A DNA stretch of 64,000 bases from assembly GCA_932521025.1 (NCBI GenBank), contig OW051471.1:5890001-5954000 (forward strand), read 5' to 3'. The position numbers and the translations under genes are program-made. Origin of the DNA: Oscheius onirici. Its lineage: Eukaryota > Nematoda > Chromadorea > Rhabditida > Rhabditidae. Shown in pieces: positions 25,532-36,800 of this stretch (its first letter is position 1; each line of letters opens with the position of its first letter). The notes beneath the pieces are model-generated. The model was not told the origin of the DNA and made no database searches. It was given only the letters and a program-made list of their open reading frames with translations.

Positions 25532-26430
25532 TGACTGTCTATGTCCTTCTCACCTTAGAATCCGAACAAGTTCTCCCAAGTCTGATCACGACTTTGGTTG
25601 GTTGTGCGATAGTCGAAATAAAACGTGGACCTTTCAGTTGAAAAAATCGGTCAAGTTTTCCGTCTCGAAAGATCCAAATAGTCTTTGTCTCAATGTGGAA
25701 AAACCATCGTGCTGCTCGTCCCAGTCTTTAGCATCTAACAACCGTAAGTGTCCTGAAGAACAACAGGCTCCCGAGCTGAACAAAGTTCCGAAATTGGAAG
25801 TAGAAGATACTCCATTCGAAGTAGGACAAGAGAAAGCTCAGAATCAGTACAACGACGAGGAGTACTCGTGGCCTACAACTATGGGAATGTCAGAAGTTTA
25901 TGAGGCGAGAAAACTCTCTTTCCAGTCATTCAAATCTATAGGATCCAACGGGTGATTCCGAAGGGCCGAGCTCGGTCAAAAAAGCAAAGAACATGAAACA
26001 GTGTCAGGTATTTTTTATTGTGAAAATGGTCAGAAAGTCCTTCAGATATGTCTGCAGTGGATTACAGCTAAAAATAGTCGAGCGCACGCTGCCACTCATC
26101 TGTGTCTGTCAAGGTATGACCTCTCACATCTTCGGTAATCTTAAAATGTTTAGACTGAAATGTTCAGCATGCGATAAAACCTTTGCAAGGAAACATAGAG
26201 GAATTGCTCATGTATGGAAAACATCTTATTTTGAAAAATCCCACTATTTAGATTGAACAGCTTCACAACGGAGATGCAACGATCGAAAGGACAATGTTAG
26301 TTTTACACTAACTGCCTCAATGAATCAAACGATGTTTAGAACAGCCGAAGAACAAGCCGCCTGGGATTCCATGTTTGGTATCTGTTTTCCGCAGTGTTTG
26401 TGTCAAGGGGGCTGTTTCTGCAATAAATGA
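25532..26430 (+). CDS. C2H2 zinc-finger protein (two fingers, Cys-rich tail)
   Basis: This is a likely nuclear DNA- or RNA-binding protein; no orthologue is recognised. The ATG at 25532 directly abuts an acceptor (ACATTTCAG), favouring trans-splicing. The N-terminus MTVYVLLTLESEQVLPSLIT joins after a 41-nt intron to LKKSVKFSVSKDPNSLCLNV. An acidic linker follows, then two fingers split over exons: CQICLQWITAKNSRAHAATH (C-x2-C...H-x3-H) and LKCSACDKTFARKHRGIAH (a second classical finger, whose last ligand comes from the next exon). The end is a cysteine cluster (CFPQCLCQGGCFCNK) with the stop at 26428-26430. AATAAA overlaps the stop. The model needs six introns, all with good AG acceptors. Confidence 0.7.
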
Positions 26431-26970
26431 TCTTCTGTGTTTATAAAACCGTTCGAAATAGACGGATAATCCGTCTGCGATCAACTGAGTTTTTGAAAAT
26501 CTTTGTGGTGTTTGGAATGATCCGGTGTCGACCCTGTGCTCACACAAACCGAGTTGATAAGGACCCGAATCGAGTGCTCAGGCCCAACATTCTTTTTCCC
26601 TTCACTTTATGTGCGACAAGGCTTCAAAATCGTTGTGTGTATTCTGCTCCTTTTTCCTTTCACACGCCACGTTCTTTAACGATCTTAGGCAAACAGCCTA
26701 TCATTACTCAAAAGTCTTCTCTTTTGATCTTTCGGCTCGCTCCTGTCAGACGGGTATCCAGGGATTGTTGGGACAATGAAAAGAGTTTATACTCTAGCTC
26801 CATGTTTATAGAGATGGCTTGCTTGTATTTGCTGAACTGTTTTGCCATTGCCAATAGCCAGTGTGTTAAAACCATACTCACAAAGACTATACTGCTGCCC
26901 AGTCTTTCCTAGACTTCATACCAATTTCAATCATTAGATCTGTTTGAATATTGGAAGATAATTTTAGAGG
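26431..26970. other. Gap between the zinc-finger gene and mannosidase II
   Basis: A 161-codon open frame on + (26427-26912) starts inside the stop of the zinc-finger gene and has no recognisable domain; I treat it as chance. The acceptor ATTTTAG lies 3 bp before the mannosidase ATG. Nothing else is seen. Confidence 0.4.
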
Positions 26971-29900
26971 ATGCGACGAAAACTGTGGGTCAGTATAATT
27001 GCGTTCTGTGCTGTTTGTCTGATCGCCATCAACTACACCACCTCAAAGGTTTGTCCTGCTACTCTCTCCCTTGAAAACTTGTTCAGTCGTCCATTCCTAC
27101 ACGCACCTTCAAAACGAACAGAAAAATAATTAGTAACCAGGTCGGAAACGTGAAACAAGAACCAGAAGAGCAAACAGAAGTTGTCGAGTTGACTGCTCTC
27201 AGCTTAGATAAAGAGGATGTTTTACGTTTCAGAGGAGATGTCAACACACCGAACGTGAACATCGAAGTGAGAATTTTTACTTTATTTTTCAACTCTTTAG
27301 GTAAATGGTCATTCCATCCGATTCGAAAATATCACTCCAAAGATTGTTCCGGAAAAGATCCGAATACATTTTGTCTTCCACTCTCACGTGGATCCAGGTA
27401 ATCTGTTGTGAAAGTCTAGTATAGTTCACTTATTAGGGTGGCTCCAGACATTCGAATCTTACTATACTAGCAAAGTCAAACACATCATTTCTAATGCCGT
27501 GGAGTCTCTCAACCTTCACAAAGATCTGCGTTTCATTTGGTCTGAAACTTCATTTTTATGGCGTTGGTGGACAGACGCCACAGAAAAAGAAAAGGAGCTT
27601 ATAAAAGAGTCAGAGCTAATTATTTTGCATCGTCTGTTCGGTTTACAGACAAGTGAAGTCGGGACAACTCGAAATTTCGGGAGGAGCATGGGTCATGACA
27701 GGTAGAACAATCTGTCATCAAATGACGAAGAGTATTACAGACGAAGCGACGCCGACCTTCTATTCCGCGATCGAAAACCTCATTGAGGGTCACAAGTTCA
27801 TCAATGACCAGTTCTCCATTACACCTAACACATCATGGTTCGTCCCTTTTCATGTTTTTTTAATTACTGAATTTTCGGTCTGTCGATCCCTTTGGACATA
27901 GTGTGAGTCTTTGAAGGAATGGAATAATGATTGAATCAGGCAATGATGCCCGAGTTACTCCATCGATCGGGAGTGGAGGCAATGGTTATCGGACGATTTC
28001 ACGAGCACATCAAAGAACGGCTTCGCGAAATAAAAACCATGAGATGGCAATGGGTTTCGCCGTTTTCCGAGAGCATCGAAGGTCCGAGAGTCAATTCGCT
28101 GAGTCAATTGGTTTATACTACAGAAGATGCATGTATGGACCATTCGGTTTGTTAGAAGTTGTAATAGGAAAAAGGTTTCAAAGGTCTGTATGTGCTATCA
28201 TGTTGGTCCTTCTGCTCTTTACCAGAGTCGTTGTAAAGATCAATCGACTCTTCTTACCAAAATAAACGACAACAACGTGGAGTTCATGTAAGTACATTAT
28301 ATAAAATGCATTACTTCCCAATACTCAGAACCAAACGCTTAATACAAGAAATGAAAAAGACGCAACAGATGTACGGCGAGACGGATCTGCTGGTCCCAAT
28401 TGGCGATGACTTTTATTTCGGAGATATCAAGGATTGGCAGGAAATGTATCATGGTAATATTATCCCGTTGTTATCCGATGATAGGGGTACTAAAATGACT
28501 TTCGCTAAGAACCCCTGTTTGAAAAGAAAAACGAAGTGTATTACATAGGCATGGGAACGGGCCGGGCCGAGATTTCCGGGCCCGGAAAAAAATTTGAAGA
28601 TTTTGTTTGGAAATAATAGAAGCTTTATTTTTAAGTGCAAAACAACATGAAAACGGTTAATAATCAACGAATGAAAGCAATTTGGCCAAAACGACTTTTT
28701 CTGTGTTGTCCACACTGAGACGACTTCGGTGTTTAGGCACAACGATTTTTACAATAGAGAATGCTCTTTCGCAACTGGCCTCTGAAGGACAGACACTGAA
28801 CACTCGTGTGGCTACACGGAAAAGCGAAGGGTAAATCGTCTTGTGTAAAGGCCAGAACTTTTCCACTGGCAAATCTTTTCCTACAAGATTAATATGAGGT
28901 AAAAAAAATAGTGTCCTTACCGGAAGAATCAGAAAGATAACGATCTAATTCGTTTTGATCTTCTACTTCCTCCGAGCTCGAATCTCTTCTCAACCCTCTC
29001 AATCCGTGAGCGAATTTTTTCAGCACTGGCGGTGCTGGGGAGGTCGGACTGTCATCTTTTGTAGACCTTATTAGTTCGCTCACGTATTTTCTCGCCTTAA
29101 AAAAGAATGAACTAGAATGAAAAGTTCTGACCTTGAGTTTCATGGTATCGTCGTAATGTTTCATTTTTCTTGTGGACGAGCAAGACCGCTGCGTAATGCA
29201 CATCACAGACTCCTGTCTCAATAAGATTCGCAACCGCCAATGCTCCCGCTTTTCCGAGAACTCGCAGTAGAGCTCAGTTGTTCAAATCGTCGTAAAACTT
29301 CTTGAGGTAGGTATAGACAGGCAAGACTCTCTGTATAAGTATCTTTTCTGAAGTCTGAAAAAAACTAGAAAAATTTGTAATAAACTGATAATTACCTCAA
29401 ATTCATACATTGGTTGCTCCAAGATTTCAAGTGCGGTCACAATATCTGCGATTTTCTTGATAGAAGCATTATTTCTTGAGCGAAGTCGTCGGTGCATTGT
29501 GGAAGGAGAGTGAGAAGTTGCGGCATCAGCTCCTTGACATCTTGTAGAAAATGGAGGTTAGAGAGCCGCAACCGGTATTCTAATTAGTTTCTCCAATTCG
29601 GCACGCATCTATAATTTTAAAATGACCTTTTTAAAGGTAAGTCTCACCTTATGAGAATTTTTAATTTGAACAGCCACTTTGCTCGCCTTTTGTATGAGCT
29701 CTTTCGCATCTTCCAGAAGCTTTTTTTTCGTCATCATTGAAATCGCCCATATGCCGGACATACGGTGCGAGAATTATCTCGGCCAATGTTCAAGCCATGA
29801 TTTGAGCAGGGTATGTCTGAAACAAAACTTATTACTGAATAAAACAAAAACCTACAACCACCCATACGCTCAACTCTACATTTTTGGATAACTCTGGCTC

Positions 29901-32571
29901 CATCTCCTGTCAACAGCAAGTTCGCAACTTGAGATTACACCACTTCGAAAACAGAGAATTGATCACAAATGAGCTTGAACACCTAAAAATTATCTTGATG
30001 TAGAAGAAAGTAAATGTACAAAAATACAAGAAGAAAGGAATAAATTTGAGAAAAAAAGGAAAGAAAATGCACTGCAAAGAATGAAGATTTGAAATCCGCG
30101 TCACATATCGTCTTATATCGCGCGTCATATATCGTCTTATATCGCGCGTCATATATCGTCTTATATCGCGCGCTGACCCAAAATATTCAATAAAAACGAT
30201 TATTTTTCCAAATCTCGGCTCAAGCCCGGCCCGGGACGGCCCGCTCCCATCCCTAGTATTACAACTAGGAAGAACAGTATATGTACAGTTTTTGTTAGGC
30301 TATTCGCGGATGATCTCCTGGCTGAAGGAACATCCAGAATTGAATGCAGAGGTGAGACTTGTACTCCTCTTTTTATTCTCATCTAGATGCGATTCTCGAC
30401 TGTTACTGATTTCTTCAACAATATCAAAGAAGAGAAACTGTGCACTTTACGGGGTAAAACGATTATTTTGAAGTAATTTTTTGTTCCAGGAGACTTCTTC
30501 CCTTACACTGCCAACATGGATCAGCCGAATCCCTGGTGGTCCGGCTACTTTGTTCATCGCCAATTCACGAAGACGATGGAACGTCGACTACAGGTAACGA
30601 AAGATTCTAAATCCAACAAATTAATAGAACGGTCTGCGAGCTCTCGATATTGTGACCATGCTGACTGAAGTTAGGAATCTCACTGACATCACAGACGCCA
30701 AAAGACAATTTGCTCTCTTCCAGCATCATGTATGAGTTTCAAGCCAGAATAGATGTTTTGTTCAGGATGGGATCACTGGAACTTCGAAGAACCATGTGAT
30801 GTCTGATTACGAGCAAAGGTTTGACATGTTTAGTCTGGAAGATTGTCGTTTAGAATGCAATCAGCATTTGGAACATTTGCCAATTTGTTTCTGAAGTTGA
30901 TGACAGACAATAAAGGGCAGATGGTCTACAATGCTTCTTCGAATATTTTGACTCTTCAGAAAATACCAAAGAACGGAAAGCGAGACTTTTAAAAAAAAAA
31001 CTTTGTTTAAAAGTATATTCTAGGAAATATTTGACAGTCTTCTCTTCGCAAACCTATACCCATAATGAATTTATTCGAATCAAAACAGACCGAAAAGTGA
31101 AAGTGGTCGATTCCAAGGGAAAGGAATTGAATGCTCAGATCAAATCTTTGGGGAACGACCAGTTCGAAGTTGGTTCAAAACATATTTTACTACCAGAAAG
31201 TTATTCCAGACACAGTTCTTAGCATCAGTAGCACCACTTACAACAACAGTTTTTACTGTCACAACTGTTCAAGAAGTTACTGATTCAGACAGAGCTCCCA
31301 GATGTTGGAAATTAGACGAGAAGAGTATGCAGATTGAGGTAACACAATATAATTTATGGTTGGAGTTTTCGCAGAGTCTCATTCTTGGAAATCAATACCT
31401 TCCGTTTAATCTGTCTCTGGTAGAAATGACCGACAATGGAGGCGCATATGTCTTCCAAGGGAACGGGCAGTCGATGAAAGTCTTTCCTTCGATAAATAAG
31501 AACATTTCTGGCACCTTTGAAATTCTTGAATTGTCCGGTTTTCCATATAAAAACCTCACAATGGTAAATTTTGATAGTTTATAAAATACAGTAGAAATAT
31601 TAAGACATTCACCTGCCTTCAAGAAGGAGATATTTTACTCGAAATGACTACTGGTTCTAAAATGAGCACAACTCTTGCATTGGTGGTCCAGTCCTCCATT
31701 GAACACGACTCTTTCTTCACCGACATTAATGGACTTTATCACGCGGAGAGGAAGTATTCAGAGTATGGACTTTTCTCTATTCAAACAATATATTGCAGAA
31801 CGCTGAAAAGCAAGACGATTCCTCTTGAGGCAAATGTTTTCCCAGTTGCCGCTTCCGTTTTCGTTCAAGACAAAAAGTACCGATTGACGGTAGCTACAGG
31901 TCAACCGACTGGTGCAACGTCTCAAAGGTTAGATTTGATTTTCATTTATGAGATTTCAATTCAGAAAGGGTCTTTTACACATTCTCGTAGATCGACAGGT
32001 AGCGGGTGATGACGGAAAGGGACTCGGCTACAACGAGGCCCTCGATGTAAGTTTCGTTAAAATGCTTTATAACTGTCTTCAGACGAGATCCTCCAATACA
32101 CGATATCGAATAATTCTGGAGAAACGAGTCGGATCAAGCTCGAGGCACTCTTTCCTGAGTCTTAATTCAGAACGCACCGTCAATGAATTATTGTATCCTC
32201 CAATTGCCATTATGTCTGACGAATCATTGGATAAACAGCTGAAGAAAGTACCAGAACACTGGCCATGTGGCATACAACTAGTCTCCTGGAGACCTCTGAC
32301 GGAGAATGTTTCGGCTTTGATTCTTAGAAAGTACAATGTGGATGACTCTGTCGAGGACAAGGACTGTCAACAAAACTCTATCGTAAGCTAATCCCATCAC
32401 TATAAACAATACAAACAGAGCACATTGTTCGATTATTTCTCCGAGAGATACAAATCGTTTGTTCATTCGAAATTATCGGTCACGACGGATGGAGAAAATG
32501 TGTCTCTGGACTCTTTCAAAGAGTCCCTGTCTGCTCCCTTCTCAATAGCTGCCTTCCGTCTGCATTCCTAA
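26971..32571 (+). CDS. Golgi alpha-mannosidase II-like (GH38)
   Basis: Golgi mannosidase II trims two mannoses from GlcNAcMan5GlcNAc2 during N-glycan maturation. The start MRRKLWVSIIAFCAVCLIAI gives a type-II membrane anchor and a stem. Catalytic-domain landmarks are FHSHVDPGWLQTFE (zinc ligands H and D), SGQLEISGGAWVMTDEATPT, SVDPFGHS (nucleophile D) and FALFQHHDGITGTS (zinc ligand H). The C-terminal beta domains include HDSFFTDINGLYHAERKYSE and LHILVDRQVAGDDGKGLGYN. The stop is TAA 32569-32571. Oddities: the intron before the nucleophile exon (27838-27877) ends CG instead of AG; one intron (30980-31023) needs a GC donor; and intron 28454-30298 contains a hAT transposon. All other exons stay open, so I infer a working gene, with doubt at the CG acceptor. 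Confidence 0.9.
28657..29500 (-). pseudogene. hAT transposase remnant (C-terminal dimerisation region)
   Basis: On the minus strand the last exon reads LPVEKFWPLHKTIYPSLFRV, then SEASCERAFSIVKIVVPKHR and onward to a stop at 28659-28657, the conserved hAT C-terminal dimerisation motif. Upstream exons carry ARKYVSELIRSTKDDSPTSP and an acidic stretch, and more weakly a region near 29280-29500. I see no BED finger and no complete DDE core, so the protein is truncated. Confidence 0.75.
30097..30172. repeat. Short minisatellite near the right hAT end
   Basis: Three copies of a roughly 24-bp unit (CGCGTCATATATCGTCTTAT plus ATCG) lie about 85 bp inside the right terminal repeat. Subterminal repeats of this kind are common transposase-binding sites in hAT elements. 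Confidence 0.8.
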
Positions 32572-32636
32572 TGAATACGTGTATGTCTATATCGGTTGTT
32601 ATTCATACAAATTGGTGATTATAAATCCTTGTTTAT

Positions 32637-33368
32637 TCATTGACTAGCACCGTGAAAAGCGTCATGAGCATGAATTTGTTCGTTGGCATGTGTCTTTAGA
32701 CTCTTTGGAGTAAAGGCACCCGGCAGAAGGTCGAAAAGAGTTGTCTTGGTAACTTTGTCCGAAGTCGTAGAGGCCAAAATCACTCTCATGTCTCCGTGTT
32801 CGACCAAAAACTGTCTGCACAAACCACAGCAAGCTGCAGGCTCGGCTAATTGAGTTACTGCAAACAAATTTTCTTCTATTGCGAAAATGTAGATTACAAA
32901 CCCACAGCAATTGCTTCAAAGTCGCGTTCTCCAGCAGATAAGGCAGTACACATAGCGGTTCTCAACATATGATTAAAGTATCGATGCAAAACAAAAAGAC
33001 TACCTTTCTGCACAAATGGTCCCTCCATACGACGCATTTTCATTGTTGGCACCTACGAAAACTGCGCCATTTGAGGAAAGAAGAGCCACTCCAACGGGAA
33101 ATTTTGAGTACGGACTGAAACTTTGTTTCAGAGCAATCAATCAATAGAAAACAGCTTATCATTCAAGTGCGAATCGAATACCATCAAACAGACATTGACA
33201 CCTGTGACAACACGCGGATTACACTTTCCAAAAAAGGAATCAAAAGTTCAGAATACATTGTTTTTTTTTGAGATCTGTTTGAAAGGAGAAAACAATGAAC
33301 ATAACTGACCAATAAGCATGAACCATGACATTTTTGGCTTTTTGTATGAGTTGTTCGTCAGTTGGCAT
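32637..33368 (-). CDS. CDA: Cytidine deaminase
   Basis: This enzyme of pyrimidine salvage converts cytidine and deoxycytidine to the uridine forms. The start at 33368 gives MPTDEQLIQKAKNVMVHAY. The next exon reads SPYSKFPVGVALLSSNGAVF and NENASYGGTICAER, which holds the catalytic C-A-E motif. The last exon has the second zinc motif PAACCGLCRQF. The stop TGA (32639-32637) overlaps a minus-strand AATAAA, leaving almost no 3' UTR before the convergent mannosidase gene, which stops 65 bp away. Upstream of the ATG the frame stays open and Arg-rich (33369-33572) but has no ATG; I did not include it. Confidence 0.93.
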
Positions 33369-33802
33369 GGCAGACGCAGCGATGGAATGGAAATACGGGC
33401 GAGCGAGAAGGGCGGGTCGGCGAGAGAGTGTGAACGCGAGAGATTGCCGAAAGGACTGTCGCCTTGTGAAGAGAGGACCTCGGGTTAGATTCAAGTGATC
33501 GTATGCTATTTGTTTGTCTCTATAACAGATCAACTTAGAAATGAATTCTGAGAAAGTCTTACAGATAACCAAGCAAAATAAATAGATTTATTATGTCCGC
33601 GTAAAGTGAACATATATTTTTCTTTTGGTTTCGATATCACATCTGTATTCTTTTTAAATAGTTCCCGCCGTCTGGAACCGTCATGCTGTCGACTTTCGCT
33701 TTCCTTTTCTTCCCCATCTTCCGACCCTGTCTGTGCTCTTTTTAGCACCTTCAAAGGTCGGATCTTATCAGTTATCCATTACTGCCTCCGATAACTATAG
33801 TC
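33369..33802. promoter_or_regulatory. Divergent gap between CDA and PYROXD2
   Basis: This 434-bp region separates divergent starts. On + an ATG at 33681 opens a short hydrophobic frame ending in TAG at an acceptor-like CTTTTTAG; a leader exon could be spliced here. No gene is otherwise supported. Confidence 0.4.
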
Positions 33803-36800
33803 ATGCGTGGCTCTCTGCTGCTTGGAAAAAAGTTTGACGCAGTTGTTATTGGAGCAGGCCATAATGGTCTGACTGCGGTTAGTTACCTACTTTTTGTCTG
33901 CATAGTTACTACAGGCTGCATATCTGGGAAAGGCTGGAAAGAAGGTGTTGGTTCTCGAGAAGAGACATGTCATTGGAGGAGCTGCGGTAACCGAGGAAAT
34001 TGTTCCGGGATTCAAATTCTCTCGAGCTTCGTATCTGTTGAGTCTGATCCGTCCGGTGGTCATGGAAGACTTGAAACTAAAGGTTAGACCCTGATCGGTG
34101 GTTACGGATTTTTCCCTAGGAGTTTGGTCTCAAATACCACATCCGAAATCCCTACTCGTACACTCCGGTTCGTGATTCCACTGAAGGTCTTTTGTTGGGC
34201 TCTGATCTCAAAGCAAATCAGGCAGAAATTGCAAAGTTTTCGACAAAGGATGCTGAGGTAATTTCATGTTCAATAATTTGACCACTACCTTTTAGAGCTT
34301 TCCCATTTACGAACGACAAATGGAGCACATGTCCAGTTGTCTGCAAAAATTGATGGACCAGCATGCTATTGATATCAATTCAGAGAGCAAGTGGAAACTG
34401 ATCAAGCACTTGGCACTGCTCTATCGAACCCGTAAGTTCTTTCAAGCAGAAGACCATCTGTCCTTTTCCAGTCAAACCCATCGGATTGAAAAACTCAATG
34501 GACTTTTATGAACTGATGACTGCCCCTGTATCAAAAGTTTGACCCGTTTTCTTTCAGAAAATACTGTTTCAGGTTATGGATAAATGGTTCGAGAGTGACG
34601 TTCTGGTCAGTGTATAGCTTTAATTAACTTGTTTCTTTCAGAAAGCAACTCTTGGCACGGATGCTGTAATTGGTTCTTCTATGGGGTTATCGGATGCAGG
34701 TGCCGGGTCAGTTCCTTGATATTGGAGAAATCGAACATGTTCCAGCTATGTACTACTACATCATGTTATGGGAGGTTTGGACGGCAAATCGGGAAGTTGG
34801 GGCTACGTCTACGGAGGAATGGGAGCAGTAAGTTTTCTCCTTCCATTGAGAATCAACTACTTGCAGGTCTCTGAAGCAATTGCAAAATCTGCTAAGAGTC
34901 ACGGAGTCGAGATTCGTGTAGAGAGTCCGGTAAAAAAGATTCTGGTTGAAAACGGAACGGCCAAAGGGGTCCAATTGGAAGATGGTTCAGAGATTCATGC
35001 TGATATTGTTCTTTCGAATGCTACACCACACGTCACTTTCAGAAAGCTATTTGACGAAGTTTGTACTCATCCTTCTTTTGCAACTTGTTTTAGTCCCATC
35101 TGCCAAGCAAATTTCTCAACGAAGTCAAACATATTGACTACACATCGCCAGTCACCAAGATCAACGGTTATCCAGTCGGTTTCGTTAAAAGGAACAATGT
35201 TTCAGTTGCTGTGAAAGAACTCCCCCAATTCAGCAGCAGACCGTCTACTGGATTGGCTCCTTTGCATCAAGCTACCATCCATATGAACAGCGAAAGTATG
35301 GAACTAGTCAACCAGGGTGTACTTGACTATCGACGAGGGGAATGGAGTAGGAAGCCTCTCATCGAGATGACTATCCCATCATCTGTCGACCGAACTATAG
35401 TTCCAAACGACCCAAGTGCTCACGTAGTACTTTTATTCACCCAGTACACGCCCTATAAGTTGAATTGGAACCAAGAAACCAGAGAGAAGTATGCCAAACA
35501 TGGTGAGACACACTCTTTGAAACAAAGGTCTCGTTTCAGTTTTTTCCGAAATTGATGCCTACGCTCCAAACTTCTCACAGAGCGTCATCGGATACGAGGT
35601 GCTGCCTCCTCCTGTCTTGGAGTCTGAATTTGGATTAACTGGAGGGGTAAGTTGTGATTCAAAACTAGACCGATGTTTAAGAACATTTTCCATGGTTCCA
35701 TCTCGCTCGATCAGCTCTATTTCGCTCGTCCGACCGCCTCTTTTGTTGGACCGAAGACTCCTGTTAAGAATCTTCTACTCTGTGGCTCTGGAGCTCATCC
35801 AGGTAAAACATTATTTTTGGCGAAATTCTTCTCAGTGTCAATGTCTGTGTTTGACAGTTATATAGTGTCAAATCAAAGCGGCAGTTCAGTTGTATTTGCG
35901 GTGGTTCAGTTGTTTTTGCGGCTTCCGACAGACACACACACAGAGACCTGGGAGCATTTTAAAATAGATTTCAATTTTTTTTAACATACTTTATGTTTAA
36001 GGCGGCTGGTAGATTATAGATTGCAAAAAAAACAGCTTTACAACATTTTGATAAAAAAAAAAGAATGACAGAGCAATTTTAAATAGAGATACACCGAATA
36101 TATAAAATTCACATGCACACATAATTAAAAATCACAGAAAAAATAGTAATTTTAACAATTGTATCACAGAAAACTGGGCCTAACAACGCGGGATGTTGCG
36201 TAGCTTTTGAACATTAGAGCATACCCATAGGCGCCGTAGAGATGTTGATGGTCGAGGGTCCAGTTTTGTGGATACACAACTGCGGTTGACGGTACTACGA
36301 CATTGGTTAGATGTGGCAAACACGAGATCATCATTCTCTCTTGTAGTGCTGATTTTCTTGCTCCCATGTCGCCCACATAGACTACGAAGACGGGCTTTTT
36401 CTCGTGGAAAATCTCCTTAACTCTCGCAGACTTCTTCTTTGCCAGGGGAGTCCTGTTATTGGCAAAGTGTCGGTCGACCCTTAAAAGTTGATATATTCAC
36501 GTTATCGAACAAGTAACCTTCGGTCCTTTTCCCACGTAGAACGTGGACTCGATCATCTTCTGGAAACATATGTTGGTGTCAGTTCCAGCGATACGAGAAT
36601 CCATTAAGATGTAGATTCCATGACACGTCTTGTTGGGTGGATCCCAGTTCTGAGCCCGCATCTGACAAGTATGTGTTTGAGATGTAAACTAAATTTGTTA
36701 CCTCTTCATCAGCTGCCGTTCCTACTTTCCAGAGATTGTCAACATCATGTAGATATACGGACAGCTGTCGGTGGCAAACAATTTTCTCCACGGTCTTGTA

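Larger units (their letters stand above)
28546..30255. mobile_element. hAT-family DNA transposon, 1710 bp, inside a mannosidase II intron
   Basis: The ends are imperfect inverted repeats: TAGGCATGGGAACGGGCC on the left and, reverse-complemented, TAGGGATGGGAGCGGGCC on the right. They are flanked by an exact 8-bp target duplication GTATTACA (28538-28545 and 30256-30263). Eight-bp duplications and a transposase fragment with the hAT dimerisation region define the superfamily. The element occupies most of a 1,845-nt intron; without it and one target copy the intron would be 127 nt. It is too short for a full transposase, so it is probably a deletion derivative. Confidence 0.93.

Noticed and set aside
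26427-26912. 161-codon + frame after the zinc-finger gene
   Set aside because: It starts inside the stop and poly(A) region of the upstream gene, has no domain or splice context, and its composition looks like AT-rich noncoding DNA.
33369-33572. Arg-rich N-terminal extension of cytidine deaminase (mitochondrial form)
   Set aside because: The frame is open but has no ATG. It is probably the 5' UTR.
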